DNA of 20,247 bases from positions 1 to 20,247 of IMG/VR virus record IMGVR_UViG_3300025652_000722, one strand, 5' to 3'. The DNA comes from a virus. A model generated the notes under the pieces. It had not been told where the DNA came from. It made no database searches and was given only the letters and a program-made list of their open reading frames with translations. A program made the translations under genes and the position numbers. Positions 1-7,229 of the stretch are shown in pieces (position 1 is the stretch's first letter; every line of letters begins with the position of its first letter).

Positions 1-807
1 TGGTTTGATTTAAACAACATTGACCCGGACGGGAATGTGACTAGCGATGTTGTCGGCATAACAGACGGCGCGTCGCCAGAAGGCCACGTCGACACGGTGG
101 GCGGTATCATCACACACATATGCGGATTACTCGGTGTTAGTGTTAACGCTGCCAGCATGACGGCCCTTGATGTCGCTTGGCCACATAGGTTGGGTGTTTT
201 TATTGGTGATCGGACAAACGCAATGGAGCTTATTGATTCCTTGATTCCAGACGGCTGGTTCTGGGGGTCAAATCGTGACGGTGAGATAGTAGCCGGTCTT
301 TTAACGCCACTTGTTGGCGGTGAGTCGATAGCGCTAGTTATCGATGAAGTAGAGACCCAAGGCGAGATCGAGGTCGAATTACTATCGCCTGTTTTCTGGA
401 AGGTCCGCGTCGGTCACTCTAGGAACTACACGGTTACTAATTCAACGGATGCTGGATTAAATGAAAAGGATAAGGAGCGTAACGCGGCTGAGTACAAAGT
501 GAAGTCAACCGAGGATGCGTCGATAAAAACAACGTATGCTAACGCGATCAACCCTGACTTGTTTGAGACGTTTATAACAACACCAGCGGACGCGGCTACG
601 GAAGCGGCCAGAATTCTTGCGTTGCATGGAACGCAAAGGAAGAGGGTTAAGGTGTCATGCTTTGCTGGGCCGTTTCAGCTTGAGATCGGCGATGTAATCA
701 CATTGACAGACTCAAGATTTGGTCTTTCAGCGGGCGAGGATTTTATAGTTATTGGAATATCAGAATTTTACTTAGACAATCGGATTGATTTAATCTTATG
801 GCGATAG
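1..807 (+). CDS. Phage tail-tip/hub-type protein, C-terminal part (5' truncated by window edge)
   Basis: The reading frame is open from base 1, so only the last 268 codons are present. A GTG at 37 is unlikely to be the start because coding potential continues upstream of it. The C-terminal part has the look of siphovirus tail proteins of the tip-attachment (J-like) class: a segment GDVITLTDSRFGL near residues 224-236 followed by a short beta-rich end. That pattern is common where these proteins close a beta domain. The gene overlaps the next by 10 nt, which fits a tail operon. The family placement is by resemblance and position, not by a decisive motif. It could equally be another tail hub or baseplate component. 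Confidence 0.6.
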   Translation, partial: WFDLNNIDPDGNVTSDVVGITDGASPEGHVDTVGGIITHICGLLGVSVNAASMTALDVAWPHRLGVFIGDRTNAMELIDSLIPDGWFWGSNRDGEIVAGLLTPLVGGESIALVIDEVETQGEIEVELLSPVFWKVRVGHSRNYTVTNSTDAGLNEKDKERNAAEYKVKSTEDASIKTTYANAINPDLFETFITTPADAATEAARILALHGTQRKRVKVSCFAGPFQLEIGDVITLTDSRFGLSAGEDFIVIGISEFYLDNRIDLILWR

Positions 808-1643
808 AGAAAAGCATACTGTTAGGAGTGAATCGCATAACAACGATTACCGCAACTAATGAATTAGGGGAGTTCGTAGACGACAATCTACTAAACACAC
901 AACCGTCGGAGTTGTGGAAGGCCTCTAGCGTTCCAAGTCCAGCAGTTGTCACGATTACCGGCGCACTAGATAAGGCACGCACGGTCGGCGGGTTTGGTTT
1001 AGGGAATCACAATCTCACAACCGAATCGATACAACTTGAATTGTTTGAAGATGCCGCCATGACGATCAGAGTTTACAACACGGTCTGGTCGGCTACGGAC
1101 GCGTATTATGCGTGGGGTACTGGGTCGTGGGGCGATATCGACTCAACATGGGGCGGGTTCTCACTTTCAGGAACTGAGATTGATCAGCATTTTATAAAGA
1201 CATTTACATCCGTTTATTGTCAATATTACCGGGTCACGCTTTCGTCATTAACAGCAGCGCCGAGCGCTGGCGTGCTGTTTATCGGTGACGCGTTGCAGTC
1301 GGGTGTGAGTCGCGACCCGAGTATTCCGGTAGTCGATCCAAGCACGGTGACGATGACTCGCGGGCAAGCTATGCGGTCAGATAACCAGCCAACATTTAGA
1401 GAGATTAGTGTTCGTTACGTTGCGTTAACATCAACTCAGGCTCATAATTTACGGTTAATTTGTCGCGAGACAGGAAAGCGAGGGTTAATGGTTTTCTCAC
1501 TAATCCCCGGCGCTTCCGGGCTTGAGGAACTTGAAACCGCACTAGTCTGTAGACTGGTGAGTTGGGATGGTCCGACAAGAATGTGGGAGTCGAATCAAGA
1601 GTCTCGATACACAGCAGAATTAACCTTTAGGGAGGCACTATGA
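798..1643 (+). CDS. Tail-tip associated structural protein, hypothetical
   Basis: This 281-aa protein starts inside the end of the upstream tail gene (10 nt overlap) and is coupled by ATGA to the next gene. It has no signal peptide or membrane segment and is rich in Ser, Thr and aromatic residues, with a Trp/Gly cluster around residues 104-122 (YYAWGTGSWGD). The first half, with a Trp near residue 41 and alternating hydrophobic strands, loosely resembles a discoidin-like beta sandwich, but that is a guess. Immediate synteny behind a tail-hub type gene makes a distal-tail or receptor-binding accessory role likely. No enzymatic motif is visible. Confidence 0.6.
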   Translation: MAIEKSILLGVNRITTITATNELGEFVDDNLLNTQPSELWKASSVPSPAVVTITGALDKARTVGGFGLGNHNLTTESIQLELFEDAAMTIRVYNTVWSATDAYYAWGTGSWGDIDSTWGGFSLSGTEIDQHFIKTFTSVYCQYYRVTLSSLTAAPSAGVLFIGDALQSGVSRDPSIPVVDPSTVTMTRGQAMRSDNQPTFREISVRYVALTSTQAHNLRLICRETGKRGLMVFSLIPGASGLEELETALVCRLVSWDGPTRMWESNQESRYTAELTFREAL

Positions 1644-2113
1644 CCATTGCATACACACTTAGCGAATTAGTCGCGCTAACGCCGGACGCCGAGCGTTACG
1701 CGGCGGTAAAGGCATTGACAGAATGGGTGCAGCAGCATCAAGCAGACTTGGCGGCTAACGGATGGAGCGCGTCTGCGAATCCAAACACTTTTGATAGCCA
1801 TCGGTATTTACTAACAACCGGCACATCAACAGTATATGTCGGAACCTTTTCGCCGACGTTCGGCAGCCTACAGGACGGCTGTATGTTGAAAGTAGACTTC
1901 CACGCGACAAGCGGCGCTAGTCCTACACTCAACCTTGATTCGCTTGGTGCAAAGGCAATTGTTAAGCCTGACGGGTCGGCTATCGGAGCGGGGGAGTTAA
2001 TACTAGGAACCGTGCTGCCATGTATTTATTCAACCACGCTTGACAGTTGGGTTGTAATTGGAATATCACCGGCGGGCTACGGCTATATATCATCACAATT
2101 ATTTGAGGGCTAA
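1640..2113 (+). CDS. Tail fibre-like protein, hypothetical
   Basis: A 157-aa protein whose ATG overlaps the previous stop as ATGA, implying translational coupling. Residues about 96-110 read SPTLNLDSLGAKAIV, the kind of short Asn/Leu/Gly beta-turn segment that recurs in phage tail-fibre and side-fibre modules, followed by a Gly-rich stretch and a hydrophobic strand near the C-terminus. The N-terminal 40 residues look helical and could be an attachment domain. Position in the tail operon supports a virion role. It is short for a complete fibre and may be a fibre-tip or linker subunit. Confidence 0.55.
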   Translation: MTIAYTLSELVALTPDAERYAAVKALTEWVQQHQADLAANGWSASANPNTFDSHRYLLTTGTSTVYVGTFSPTFGSLQDGCMLKVDFHATSGASPTLNLDSLGAKAIVKPDGSAIGAGELILGTVLPCIYSTTLDSWVVIGISPAGYGYISSQLFEG

Positions 2114-2116
2114 AAA

Positions 2117-2482
2117 ATGGCGACCATCGGGCATCTAAGTGAAAGCGATAGCGGAGAATCGATCTTGATTACTGCAACAGCAACGGCGGGAACAACAGTG
2201 CACACAGCGGTAGCAGCAACAGATCAGATCGACATGGTGCATCTCTATGCATTCAACGGACACACGGCATCTGTAGAGATCACAATCGAATGGGCTACAG
2301 TGGCAGCAGCACGTAACATAGTGCTTACGATACCAGCAGATTCAGGACTGACACGCATCACACCGGAAGGTGGACTACCGGCGCAGAACAGTGAGATAAT
2401 TGCAGTGTTCGCGGGTACGACCAACGTGGTGGGAATCATGGGTAAAGTGGTTAGATCTACAACTGATGAGGCGTTCAACTAG
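2117..2482 (+). CDS. Small tail-region structural protein, hypothetical
   Basis: A 121-aa protein starting 3 nt after the upstream stop. Its composition is beta-rich with many Thr, Ala, Val and Ile, no Cys and a single Trp, and no signal peptide. Segments such as residues 48-72 alternate hydrophobic and polar residues as in virion beta-sandwich proteins. It lies inside the tail operon, and its stop codon TAG shares its G with the GTG start of the next gene. I do not recognise the family. A fibre accessory or decoration role is inferred from context alone. Confidence 0.55.
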   Translation: MATIGHLSESDSGESILITATATAGTTVHTAVAATDQIDMVHLYAFNGHTASVEITIEWATVAAARNIVLTIPADSGLTRITPEGGLPAQNSEIIAVFAGTTNVVGIMGKVVRSTTDEAFN

Positions 2483-2967
2483 TGGAGCAAGTAAATAAGG
2501 GCGTATCCGTACCAGAGGCGGCGTGGAATTTAACCAAATCAGATCAAGCTGGCCTTACCTCCAATGTTGATGTGAAGGTTACATGGGACGCTATAGATAG
2601 CCAATCAATGGGCGTACATATTGACCTAGGAAATAACCGAGTTATAGCACTAAGGGGCGGAACGTACCTTGTTGGTGCTCATATGGGGCTTGATCCTGAT
2701 GGTGGAACCGCAAAAATGGATGACACAAGATGCAAAATATTTAAGAATGGCGTTGAAACTGTCTCAGTACTCTATGAGTATGAAACAACCAACATATACC
2801 TACAACCAATTGGCATAGTGTATAAAATGTCGCTTGAAGCAAATGACTATATTGAGATCTACATAAACGCTGATGTGGCTGGTTCAAGTGCGTATTCAAT
2901 AATAAGTTCAAGATCGGCTGGAATATTTGAAGATGCTAGATTTATAGGAGTTCTTATTGATGACTAA
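2482..2967 (+). CDS. C1q/TNF-like jelly-roll tail protein, putative
   Basis: The 161-aa frame starts at a GTG that shares one base with the upstream TAG. The layout resembles C1q-like trimeric jelly-roll domains: a strand after GGTYLVGAHMG near residues 57-67, a central KIFKNGVE turn, then DYIEIYINADV near residues 124-134 and an ARFIGVLI final strand. Such domains occur at the tips of phage fibres, where they bind receptors, and in capsid decoration proteins. The context here is a tail operon. Fold assignment rests on pattern, so confidence is moderate. The 3' end overlaps the next gene by 8 nt. Confidence 0.5.
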   Translation: MEQVNKGVSVPEAAWNLTKSDQAGLTSNVDVKVTWDAIDSQSMGVHIDLGNNRVIALRGGTYLVGAHMGLDPDGGTAKMDDTRCKIFKNGVETVSVLYEYETTNIYLQPIGIVYKMSLEANDYIEIYINADVAGSSAYSIISSRSAGIFEDARFIGVLIDD

Positions 2968-3511
2968 CGACATAGATCTTATTTTTAGGCACATTTTTGG
3001 GATAACACCAAGTAGCAACATTGACCCAAAAACCCATTGGATGTTGAGAGATGACTCAGACGGACAGGGGGTGTATGTAAGCGAATGGAACTATCAAGAT
3101 CCACAACCAACTGAAGCCGAGATAGTTGCAGCAGAACCAGCGGCAATGGAAGCACACAATAAACGGATGTTAGGTTTGTACGCAGAAGAAAAATCATTGA
3201 GGCACGGCGCCAATATGATTGATCCTAACTCTGACACGTTTGAGACGGTAGCGGACCCAACAAGCGGTGATAACGAGATTCGGCAAGCAACGGGTATAGC
3301 AAGAGCGAAGATGCACAACGGCAAGGCTCGCGGTAGAGACGGTGGAAACGCGTCAGTAGTTGGAAGTAAAGCTAGAAACAACGCAGCGCAAGCAGTTGAA
3401 GAGTCTGTTGGTGTTGCACTAGTTGACATTGAGCTTGGAATAGCTATCGGCGCAATAACGACAGAAACGGAAATTGATAATATAGTTTCTGCTATAGATT
3501 TAACGTATTAA
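2960..3511 (+). CDS. Tail assembly chaperone-like protein (XkdW-type N-terminus), hypothetical
   Basis: A 183-aa protein. The ATG at 2960 is preferred over the TTG directly before it, because AGGAG at 2946-2950 sits 9 nt upstream. The N-terminal half contains WNYQDPQPTEAEI near residues 39-51, a phrase typical of small phage tail assembly or fibre-assembly chaperone-like proteins of the XkdW kind, which usually follow fibre genes. The C-terminal half is Ala- and Asn-rich and likely helical. It overlaps the upstream structural gene by 8 nt. The role in fibre folding or attachment is inferred from resemblance and position. Confidence 0.5.
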   Translation: MTNDIDLIFRHIFGITPSSNIDPKTHWMLRDDSDGQGVYVSEWNYQDPQPTEAEIVAAEPAAMEAHNKRMLGLYAEEKSLRHGANMIDPNSDTFETVADPTSGDNEIRQATGIARAKMHNGKARGRDGGNASVVGSKARNNAAQAVEESVGVALVDIELGIAIGAITTETEIDNIVSAIDLTY

Positions 3512-3522
3512 AAGGGTTCACA

Positions 3523-3939
3523 ATGTATAAAATTTTACTGGTTGCGGTTGCAACTTTAACTTTAGTCGCGTGTAAAGGCGAGGCAAAAACTACGTCAACT
3601 GCTATAGTGCAGTTACATGGGCATGGTGGGGTTAATCACTCTCATCAGAATGGTGGTGGGTCTCACACACATAGTAACGGCACATCGTCTAGTGCATCGT
3701 CTAGCAATTCAGAATCTTCTGGGTCAATAGGTTGCCAAAACAATTGCAATAACGGTAACAAGCCAACCAAACCAGCCAAGCCTGCGAAGCCAACCAAACC
3801 AGCCAAGCCTGCGAAGCCTGCTAAACCCGGCAAGCCTGCGAAGCCTGCTAAACCCGGTAAACCAGCCAAGCCTACTAAACCCGGTAAACCCGGCAAGCCT
3901 ACTAAACCCGGTAAACCCGGTAAACCTAAACGCCACTAA
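3523..3939 (+). CDS. Lipoprotein with His-rich segment and Lys-Pro repeat arm
   Basis: A 138-aa protein with a lipoprotein signal: a short basic N-terminus, a hydrophobic run and the lipobox LVAC with the lipidated Cys at residue 17. Next come a His-rich stretch (about residues 32-52, HGHGGVNHSH then GGGSHTHS), a Ser/Asn linker with two Cys (about 73 and 77), and from residue 80 a run of about 18 KPT/KPA/KPG triplets ending in KPKRH. The arm has no acidic residue, so the mature protein is a strongly cationic, probably extended rod tethered to a membrane. Phage lipoproteins include superinfection-exclusion factors and spanins. This one lacks a spanin-like layout, and its function is unknown. 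AAAGGG at 3511-3516 is the likely ribosome binding site. Confidence 0.75.
   Translation: MYKILLVAVATLTLVACKGEAKTTSTAIVQLHGHGGVNHSHQNGGGSHTHSNGTSSSASSSNSESSGSIGCQNNCNNGNKPTKPAKPAKPTKPAKPAKPAKPGKPAKPAKPGKPAKPTKPGKPGKPTKPGKPGKPKRH
3760..3927 (+). repeat. 9-bp tandem repeat coding for the KP[A/T/G] arm
   Basis: Degenerate 9-bp units in frame, mostly of the forms AAGCCTGCG, AAACCCGGT and AACCAAACC-type variants. Together they encode 18 KPx triplets plus a final KP. Blocks of several units recur nearly identically, which suggests growth by unequal exchange or slippage. Copy number is expected to vary between related phages. Confidence 0.85.
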
Positions 3940-3962
3940 GCTATTATCCATAAGGAGTTACC

Positions 3963-4169
3963 ATGTCGGATAATGACCACTTCTCGGTTAAAGAGTATAT
4001 ACAGTTTATGGATGATCGCGTCACTAGACGCTTAGAGGAGTTGCTTGAGCAGACCAAGAAAACAAACGGACGGGTTCAGGAACTGGAGCGATGGAAGGCT
4101 TATCTTACCGGAGGCTTGGCCCTCGTTTTTGTCTTGGGCTTGCCGAACATTATACGGATCTTTTCATGA
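3963..4169 (+). CDS. Small coiled-coil membrane protein (XhlA-like)
   Basis: A 68-aa protein. Residues about 8-44 are charged and heptad-like (RRLEELLEQTKKTNGRVQEL), followed by one hydrophobic segment at about 48-66 that ends in a short basic tail. This layout, a cytoplasmic coiled coil plus one C-terminal membrane segment, matches the small XhlA/haemolysin-like proteins found near phage tail and lysis genes, where they may help a holin. AAGGAG at 3951-3956 sits 6 nt before the ATG. The stop overlaps the next start as ATGA. Its precise function cannot be told from sequence. Confidence 0.6.
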   Translation: MSDNDHFSVKEYIQFMDDRVTRRLEELLEQTKKTNGRVQELERWKAYLTGGLALVFVLGLPNIIRIFS

Positions 4170-4609
4170 AAAATCGAACATTTCATACGTGTACGCTAAC
4201 CTTGGTATGGGTCTTGGTTTTGCTGGTGACTATCACATCAGTGACGCCTTTCATTCCATTGAGTTGGGTGGTTCACTATAAGTCAATTGAGTACTCGGAT
4301 GTTTGCGTCGGCGACAATCGACAGGTTGTAACAGCCCAGCGCAACGTGCCGTTTGCGTTATCTGCGACCAGCACTGGCGAGGTTCACAATATCACTAACG
4401 GCATACGGTTAGAGACAACAATTCGGAGAAAGGCTGATTTTGTTTACCAGAAAGAGAGCAATTCAATACACTACACGATCGTTTGGGATAGTCCATTTAG
4501 AGTGGTCGGAGAGTATGAGGCACTTCAATTTGTTGACGTTCATTTCAGTTGGTTCAATATTTCTGGTGAGAGGCCCCGGGGGGTATTTTCTGTAATTGAG
4601 TGCGAGTAA
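4166..4609 (+). CDS. Membrane-anchored protein, hypothetical
   Basis: The ATG at 4166 overlaps the upstream stop as ATGA and begins directly with a signal-anchor: MKNR then a hydrophobic run to about residue 35. The product is 147 aa. The upstream in-frame extension runs through the previous gene in another frame and is not credible. The rest is a soluble beta-rich region with three Cys overall and several aromatic residues, presumably outside the cytoplasmic membrane. It is the last gene before the terminator at 4672-4698. I recognise no family. Its place between tail and lysis genes suggests an accessory ('moron'-type) envelope protein. Confidence 0.6.
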   Translation: MKNRTFHTCTLTLVWVLVLLVTITSVTPFIPLSWVVHYKSIEYSDVCVGDNRQVVTAQRNVPFALSATSTGEVHNITNGIRLETTIRRKADFVYQKESNSIHYTIVWDSPFRVVGEYEALQFVDVHFSWFNISGERPRGVFSVIECE

Positions 4610-4671
4610 ACATTAACATTCTTTAATTGTTAGTATTAATCGTTGATCTAAGTAGTAAACCCGAGTATAAG

Positions 4672-4698
4672 AAGGCCACCACTGAGGTGGTTTTTTTT
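4672..4698 (+). terminator. Intrinsic terminator after the tail/accessory operon
   Basis: GCCACC and GGTGGT form a stem across the loop ACTGA and are followed by eight T. The flanking A and T runs extend the stem. It separates the operon ending at 4609 from the gene starting at 4726. No convincing promoter lies between it and 4726, so downstream genes probably depend on partial readthrough. Confidence 0.85.
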
Positions 4699-4725
4699 AT
4701 GGCTACAAATTACTGGAGAGATAAT

Positions 4726-5148
4726 ATGAGTAGATATGTTGTTGGCGGCTTACTAGGAGTTCTCGCGCTTGTAACGCTTCAGGCGAAGGCGGTGACATTA
4801 GTTGAACCTAAATTGTTAGGCGGTGGCGTTACAGAAGAAAACGCAATAAAATTCCATCCGGTTGGCGTTTATATAAATATAAAAGATTGCAAGGTCTTCT
4901 CGATCACATTAAAACAAAACGCGAAGGGGAAGTCTGCATCGATGGTTGAGGCTATAGTTAAGAAGAACGGGCTGCCCAAGCGTGAACCACTGGCTTACTG
5001 GGCGGTTATTGAAGAAGCGACAGGCGCGCGTGTTTTCTTCAAATTAAAGGGCGGCGAATATTGTCCGTGGAATGAGATCACCGACGAGTGGCACGCGGAA
5101 AGTCCGCAAGGTCCAAACGCAGTAAAAGAGTTAAGGGTGCGCGCATGA
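4726..5148 (+). CDS. Exported protein with Sec signal peptide, hypothetical
   Basis: The ATG at 4726 is chosen because GGAGAG at 4715-4720 precedes it and it begins a clean signal peptide (MSRYVVGGLLGVLALV, cleavage likely after AKA at about residue 22). The in-frame extension upstream would run through the terminator. The product is 140 aa. The mature part has two Cys that could form a disulphide and no membrane segment, consistent with a small periplasmic protein. It is coupled by ATGA to the next gene. It sits between tail and lysis genes, a usual location for accessory genes that alter the host envelope. No family was recognised. Confidence 0.6.
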   Translation: MSRYVVGGLLGVLALVTLQAKAVTLVEPKLLGGGVTEENAIKFHPVGVYINIKDCKVFSITLKQNAKGKSASMVEAIVKKNGLPKREPLAYWAVIEEATGARVFFKLKGGEYCPWNEITDEWHAESPQGPNAVKELRVRA

Positions 5149-5336
5149 GCGACATAGAAATTGATATTAGCGATAATGAGAGGCTGGAGCTAGTGAGGAT
5201 CTGGGTTAACAATAATCTCACGCCTGAGTCAGCATCCGTTTATGCAGACACAGAAGATCTTGAACAAGCAATATTCAATGAGGCTGTTATAGATGTTTTG
5301 AAAGAGCAGATTAAAATAAACAAATGGGAGCCATAG
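5145..5336 (+). CDS. Small acidic protein, hypothetical
   Basis: A 63-aa protein whose ATG overlaps the previous stop (ATGA), which decides the start over an in-frame ATG at 5088. It is acidic and predicted helical, with residues such as ISDNERLELVRIW and a run of Glu/Asp in the middle. There is no signal peptide, Cys or membrane segment, so it is presumably cytoplasmic. Function unknown. It is followed 4 nt later by the HNH-type gene and so belongs to the same transcription unit. Confidence 0.5.
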   Translation: MSDIEIDISDNERLELVRIWVNNNLTPESASVYADTEDLEQAIFNEAVIDVLKEQIKINKWEP

Positions 5337-5340
5337 AACA

Positions 5341-5712
5341 ATGTTAAAACACTGGATTAGAAACTATGCAAATAAAAAAACTATACGTAGCGCAACTAAA
5401 CTTACTGAGTCAATACGCAACAGTTACGCCGTTAATAAGTCGATGCGCGTATACCGTAAAAAAGGGCGGGAGAACGGAACGTGTCGTTGCTTTCATTGCG
5501 GGTCTACTCGTAATATTCATATCCACCACATCTATCCTGTTTGCGTTGCTCCAGAGTTGGCTGGTGATCCTAGTAATTTTCTTTTTGCTTGTGCCAAACA
5601 TCATTTGGTACTATGTCACAACGGGAATTGGAAAAATTATGTCGAAAATTTAGACCAAATATCATTTACACTAAAGCACTGGACCACGAGGACACAAGAA
5701 AATGAAATTTAA
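5341..5712 (+). CDS. HNH-type nuclease domain protein
   Basis: A 123-aa protein with a basic N-terminal 45 residues followed by an HNH-like zinc core: C50-x2-C53, HH at 62-63 inside HIHHIYPV, N79, C84-x2-H87-H88, then NWKNY. This order (CxxC, HHxxP, N, CxxHH) matches small bacterial and phage HNH nucleases, where the first His of the pair or its neighbour activates water and the Cys/His set binds structural zinc. It sits just before the lysis genes, not next to a terminase, so a packaging role is not indicated. It could be a free-standing homing-type nuclease. The C-terminus overlaps the next gene by 11 nt. Confidence 0.7.
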   Translation: MLKHWIRNYANKKTIRSATKLTESIRNSYAVNKSMRVYRKKGRENGTCRCFHCGSTRNIHIHHIYPVCVAPELAGDPSNFLFACAKHHLVLCHNGNWKNYVENLDQISFTLKHWTTRTQENEI

Positions 5713-6031
5713 AGCAGGGGTTTCGGTTTACGGGGCGCATCCTTTCATCTGGCTACATATCCAACATGCATCAAAATTCTGGAATACTCATATGCACGGG
5801 CTGACGATAACGTCAATGTGCGACGGGAAACACTCGAAACACTCGGATCACTACAAGGGCATGGCATGGGATACCCGGACGTGGACTACGCGAGACAGCG
5901 GCGTTCAAGTTTATGGGGATGCGCGGTCCAGATTGCTTGAAAAGTACGTAGAACACATGGGAGACCAGTTCTTCATATTGGATGAAGGCACACATTTTCA
6001 CACATCATGGAGACCGACTCGATATGGGTAA
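5702..6031 (+). CDS. Peptidase M15-like endolysin (DD-/LD-peptidase fold)
   Basis: A 109-aa protein with the signature of the M15/hedgehog zinc peptidases: S48-D-H50-x2-G-x-A-x-D57 (SxHxxGxAxD), where H50 and D57 are metal ligands, and E95-x2-H98 near the C-terminus, giving the catalytic Glu and third ligand. Such enzymes cut peptide cross-links in peptidoglycan and act as phage endolysins. The protein is short for the class, about the size of a bare catalytic domain, with no cell-wall binding domain and no signal peptide. That suggests holin-dependent release. The start overlaps the HNH gene by 11 nt, and the end overlaps the next gene by 8 nt. Confidence 0.75.
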   Translation: MKFKAGVSVYGAHPFIWLHIQHASKFWNTHMHGLTITSMCDGKHSKHSDHYKGMAWDTRTWTTRDSGVQVYGDARSRLLEKYVEHMGDQFFILDEGTHFHTSWRPTRYG

Positions 6032-6569
6032 GGGCGCGCTAACATACGAAATGCTACGACCTAATGCGCGTATTGGCGATACCATCGCGTGCGACAGAAA
6101 GGGGCTAATGAGTTGGGGAATAAAAATCTTCACGCTGTCGAAATATAATCACACTGCGGTAATTTACGTGTCTGACGACCATGATGCCGTGTGGATCGCA
6201 GAAATGCTGCAAGGCAAGGGGCTTTTATGGACGCCGGCGAGCGACTGGGTTAGGGATAAGCTTAATCGAGGGATAGGGCTGCGATACTGTTTCAGGCCGA
6301 CCGGAACGAATGACGAGGAGTCCATGACTGAGTTTATGATTAAGTCGCGCGCGAGCCATTTAAAATACGGCTGGAACTCACTCTTAAAAATCCTAGTCGG
6401 TCAGGCCTTGCGGTTGCGGTACAATACAACGTCATTGGTCTGTAGCACTTTCGCTCAGTCCATACATGAGGTCGGCGGATACCAAGGCTATGCGGTTTTA
6501 GCAGACCCTGATGACGTTCAAGAACACTCACAAATAACTTTCAAAATCAAAAAGGCCAAAAATGATTAA
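6024..6569 (+). CDS. Permuted NlpC/P60-like (YiiX-type) cysteine hydrolase
   Basis: The likely ATG at 6024 overlaps the end of the M15 gene and has GGAG at 6009-6012 upstream. An earlier in-frame ATG at 5982 would lie deep in that gene. The 181-aa product shows the order seen in circularly permuted papain-fold proteins: an early RPNARIGDTIAC strand, a histidine in KYNHTAVIY (H43), an acidic residue in WIAEM (E60), and a late cysteine in LVCSTF (C140). Relatives are amidases or peptidases acting on peptides, lipids or cell wall. In a lysis cassette a second peptidoglycan-acting enzyme is plausible but not proven. It overlaps the holin gene by 8 nt. Confidence 0.65.
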   Translation: MGKGALTYEMLRPNARIGDTIACDRKGLMSWGIKIFTLSKYNHTAVIYVSDDHDAVWIAEMLQGKGLLWTPASDWVRDKLNRGIGLRYCFRPTGTNDEESMTEFMIKSRASHLKYGWNSLLKILVGQALRLRYNTTSLVCSTFAQSIHEVGGYQGYAVLADPDDVQEHSQITFKIKKAKND

Positions 6570-6867
6570 TTTAGAAAACCAAAATGAACCGACGATAGAT
6601 GACTATAACCGACTACTGGAGTCGCACGGGGATCTGTTAGAGCGCATCGCAAACCTCAAGCGCATCAACCCAAACACTAAGTCATGGTACAAGTCGAAGG
6701 GCGTCATGGGCGGGCTGGTTGCGGTTCTTGTCGGCGCGTTAAGCATCGCGGGAAACGCTCTTGGTTGGCCGGACGCAGTAATGCAGCCACTTGTATCAAT
6801 GGGCGGAGTTGGCGGCTTGGTGGCGATTGTGGGACGAGTCACGGCAAGCCACGAGGTTAACGCATGA
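6562..6867 (+). CDS. Holin, putative
   Basis: A 101-aa protein with a charged N-terminal helix (about residues 1-45) and two hydrophobic segments (about 47-68 and 77-94), rich in Gly/Val/Ala and separated by a short GWPD turn, ending in a short polar tail. This matches two-segment phage holins with a cytoplasmic coiled N-terminus. Position directly after two wall-degrading enzymes and before a lipoprotein supports a lysis role. It is coupled at both ends: the start is inside the upstream gene and the stop overlaps the next start as ATGA. No dual-start motif is obvious. Confidence 0.75.
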   Translation: MINLENQNEPTIDDYNRLLESHGDLLERIANLKRINPNTKSWYKSKGVMGGLVAVLVGALSIAGNALGWPDAVMQPLVSMGGVGGLVAIVGRVTASHEVNA

Positions 6868-7229
6868 AACCAATCATTGTTGTAAGCGCGGCGCTGATCT
6901 TGGGCGGATGCAGTTATAAATCTAATATGATTTATGTAACTGGAGACGCAAATAGGATCGAAAGATTAGCGGATGATATACCGGCGGGTTCCGCTATTGA
7001 TGATCTGGGTCGTAACGCAAAGGACCTAAAGGAGTTGATCACAGTCGACCCGGTCAAGTTATTATCGGGAGATGTTGTTGTAAGCCGGGCTGAGAAGAAG
7101 CCAAGCGCATTAAGATCTCTGCTAAGTAAATTTAAGAAGAAAGATGACGACTCAGACGATGTCATCACGCCGTTGCCGGATCTTAAAATCACGCCGGAGC
7201 AAATAACCGAAATTGAGGCCGCACAATGA
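6864..7229 (+). CDS. Lipoprotein of the lysis cassette (possible spanin subunit)
   Basis: A 121-aa protein beginning with a lipoprotein signal: MKPIIVVSAALIL then lipobox LGGC with the acceptor Cys at residue 16. The mature part is charged, with a predicted helix around residues 30-60 and a Lys/Asp cluster (KKKDDDSDD) near 90-98, then a Pro-containing tail. No second membrane segment exists, so it is not a unimolecular spanin. It could be the outer-membrane partner of a two-part spanin, but no embedded Rz-like partner is visible. The start couples to the holin stop by ATGA and its own stop couples to the next gene the same way. Confidence 0.6.
   Translation: MKPIIVVSAALILGGCSYKSNMIYVTGDANRIERLADDIPAGSAIDDLGRNAKDLKELITVDPVKLLSGDVVVSRAEKKPSALRSLLSKFKKKDDDSDDVITPLPDLKITPEQITEIEAAQ

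Noticed and set aside
3760-3927. Regular repeat considered as a CRISPR-like array
   Set aside because: The units are 9 bp, contiguous and in frame with a gene, with no spacers.
3663-3951. Two minus-strand frames across the Lys-Pro repeat
   Set aside because: They are mirror images of the repeat DNA (low-complexity Gly/Leu/Phe strings) with no ribosome site.
4613-4639. TTAACA ... TATTAA as a promoter for the gene at 4726
   Set aside because: The spacer is only 15 bp, and the transcript would have to pass the terminator at 4672-4698.
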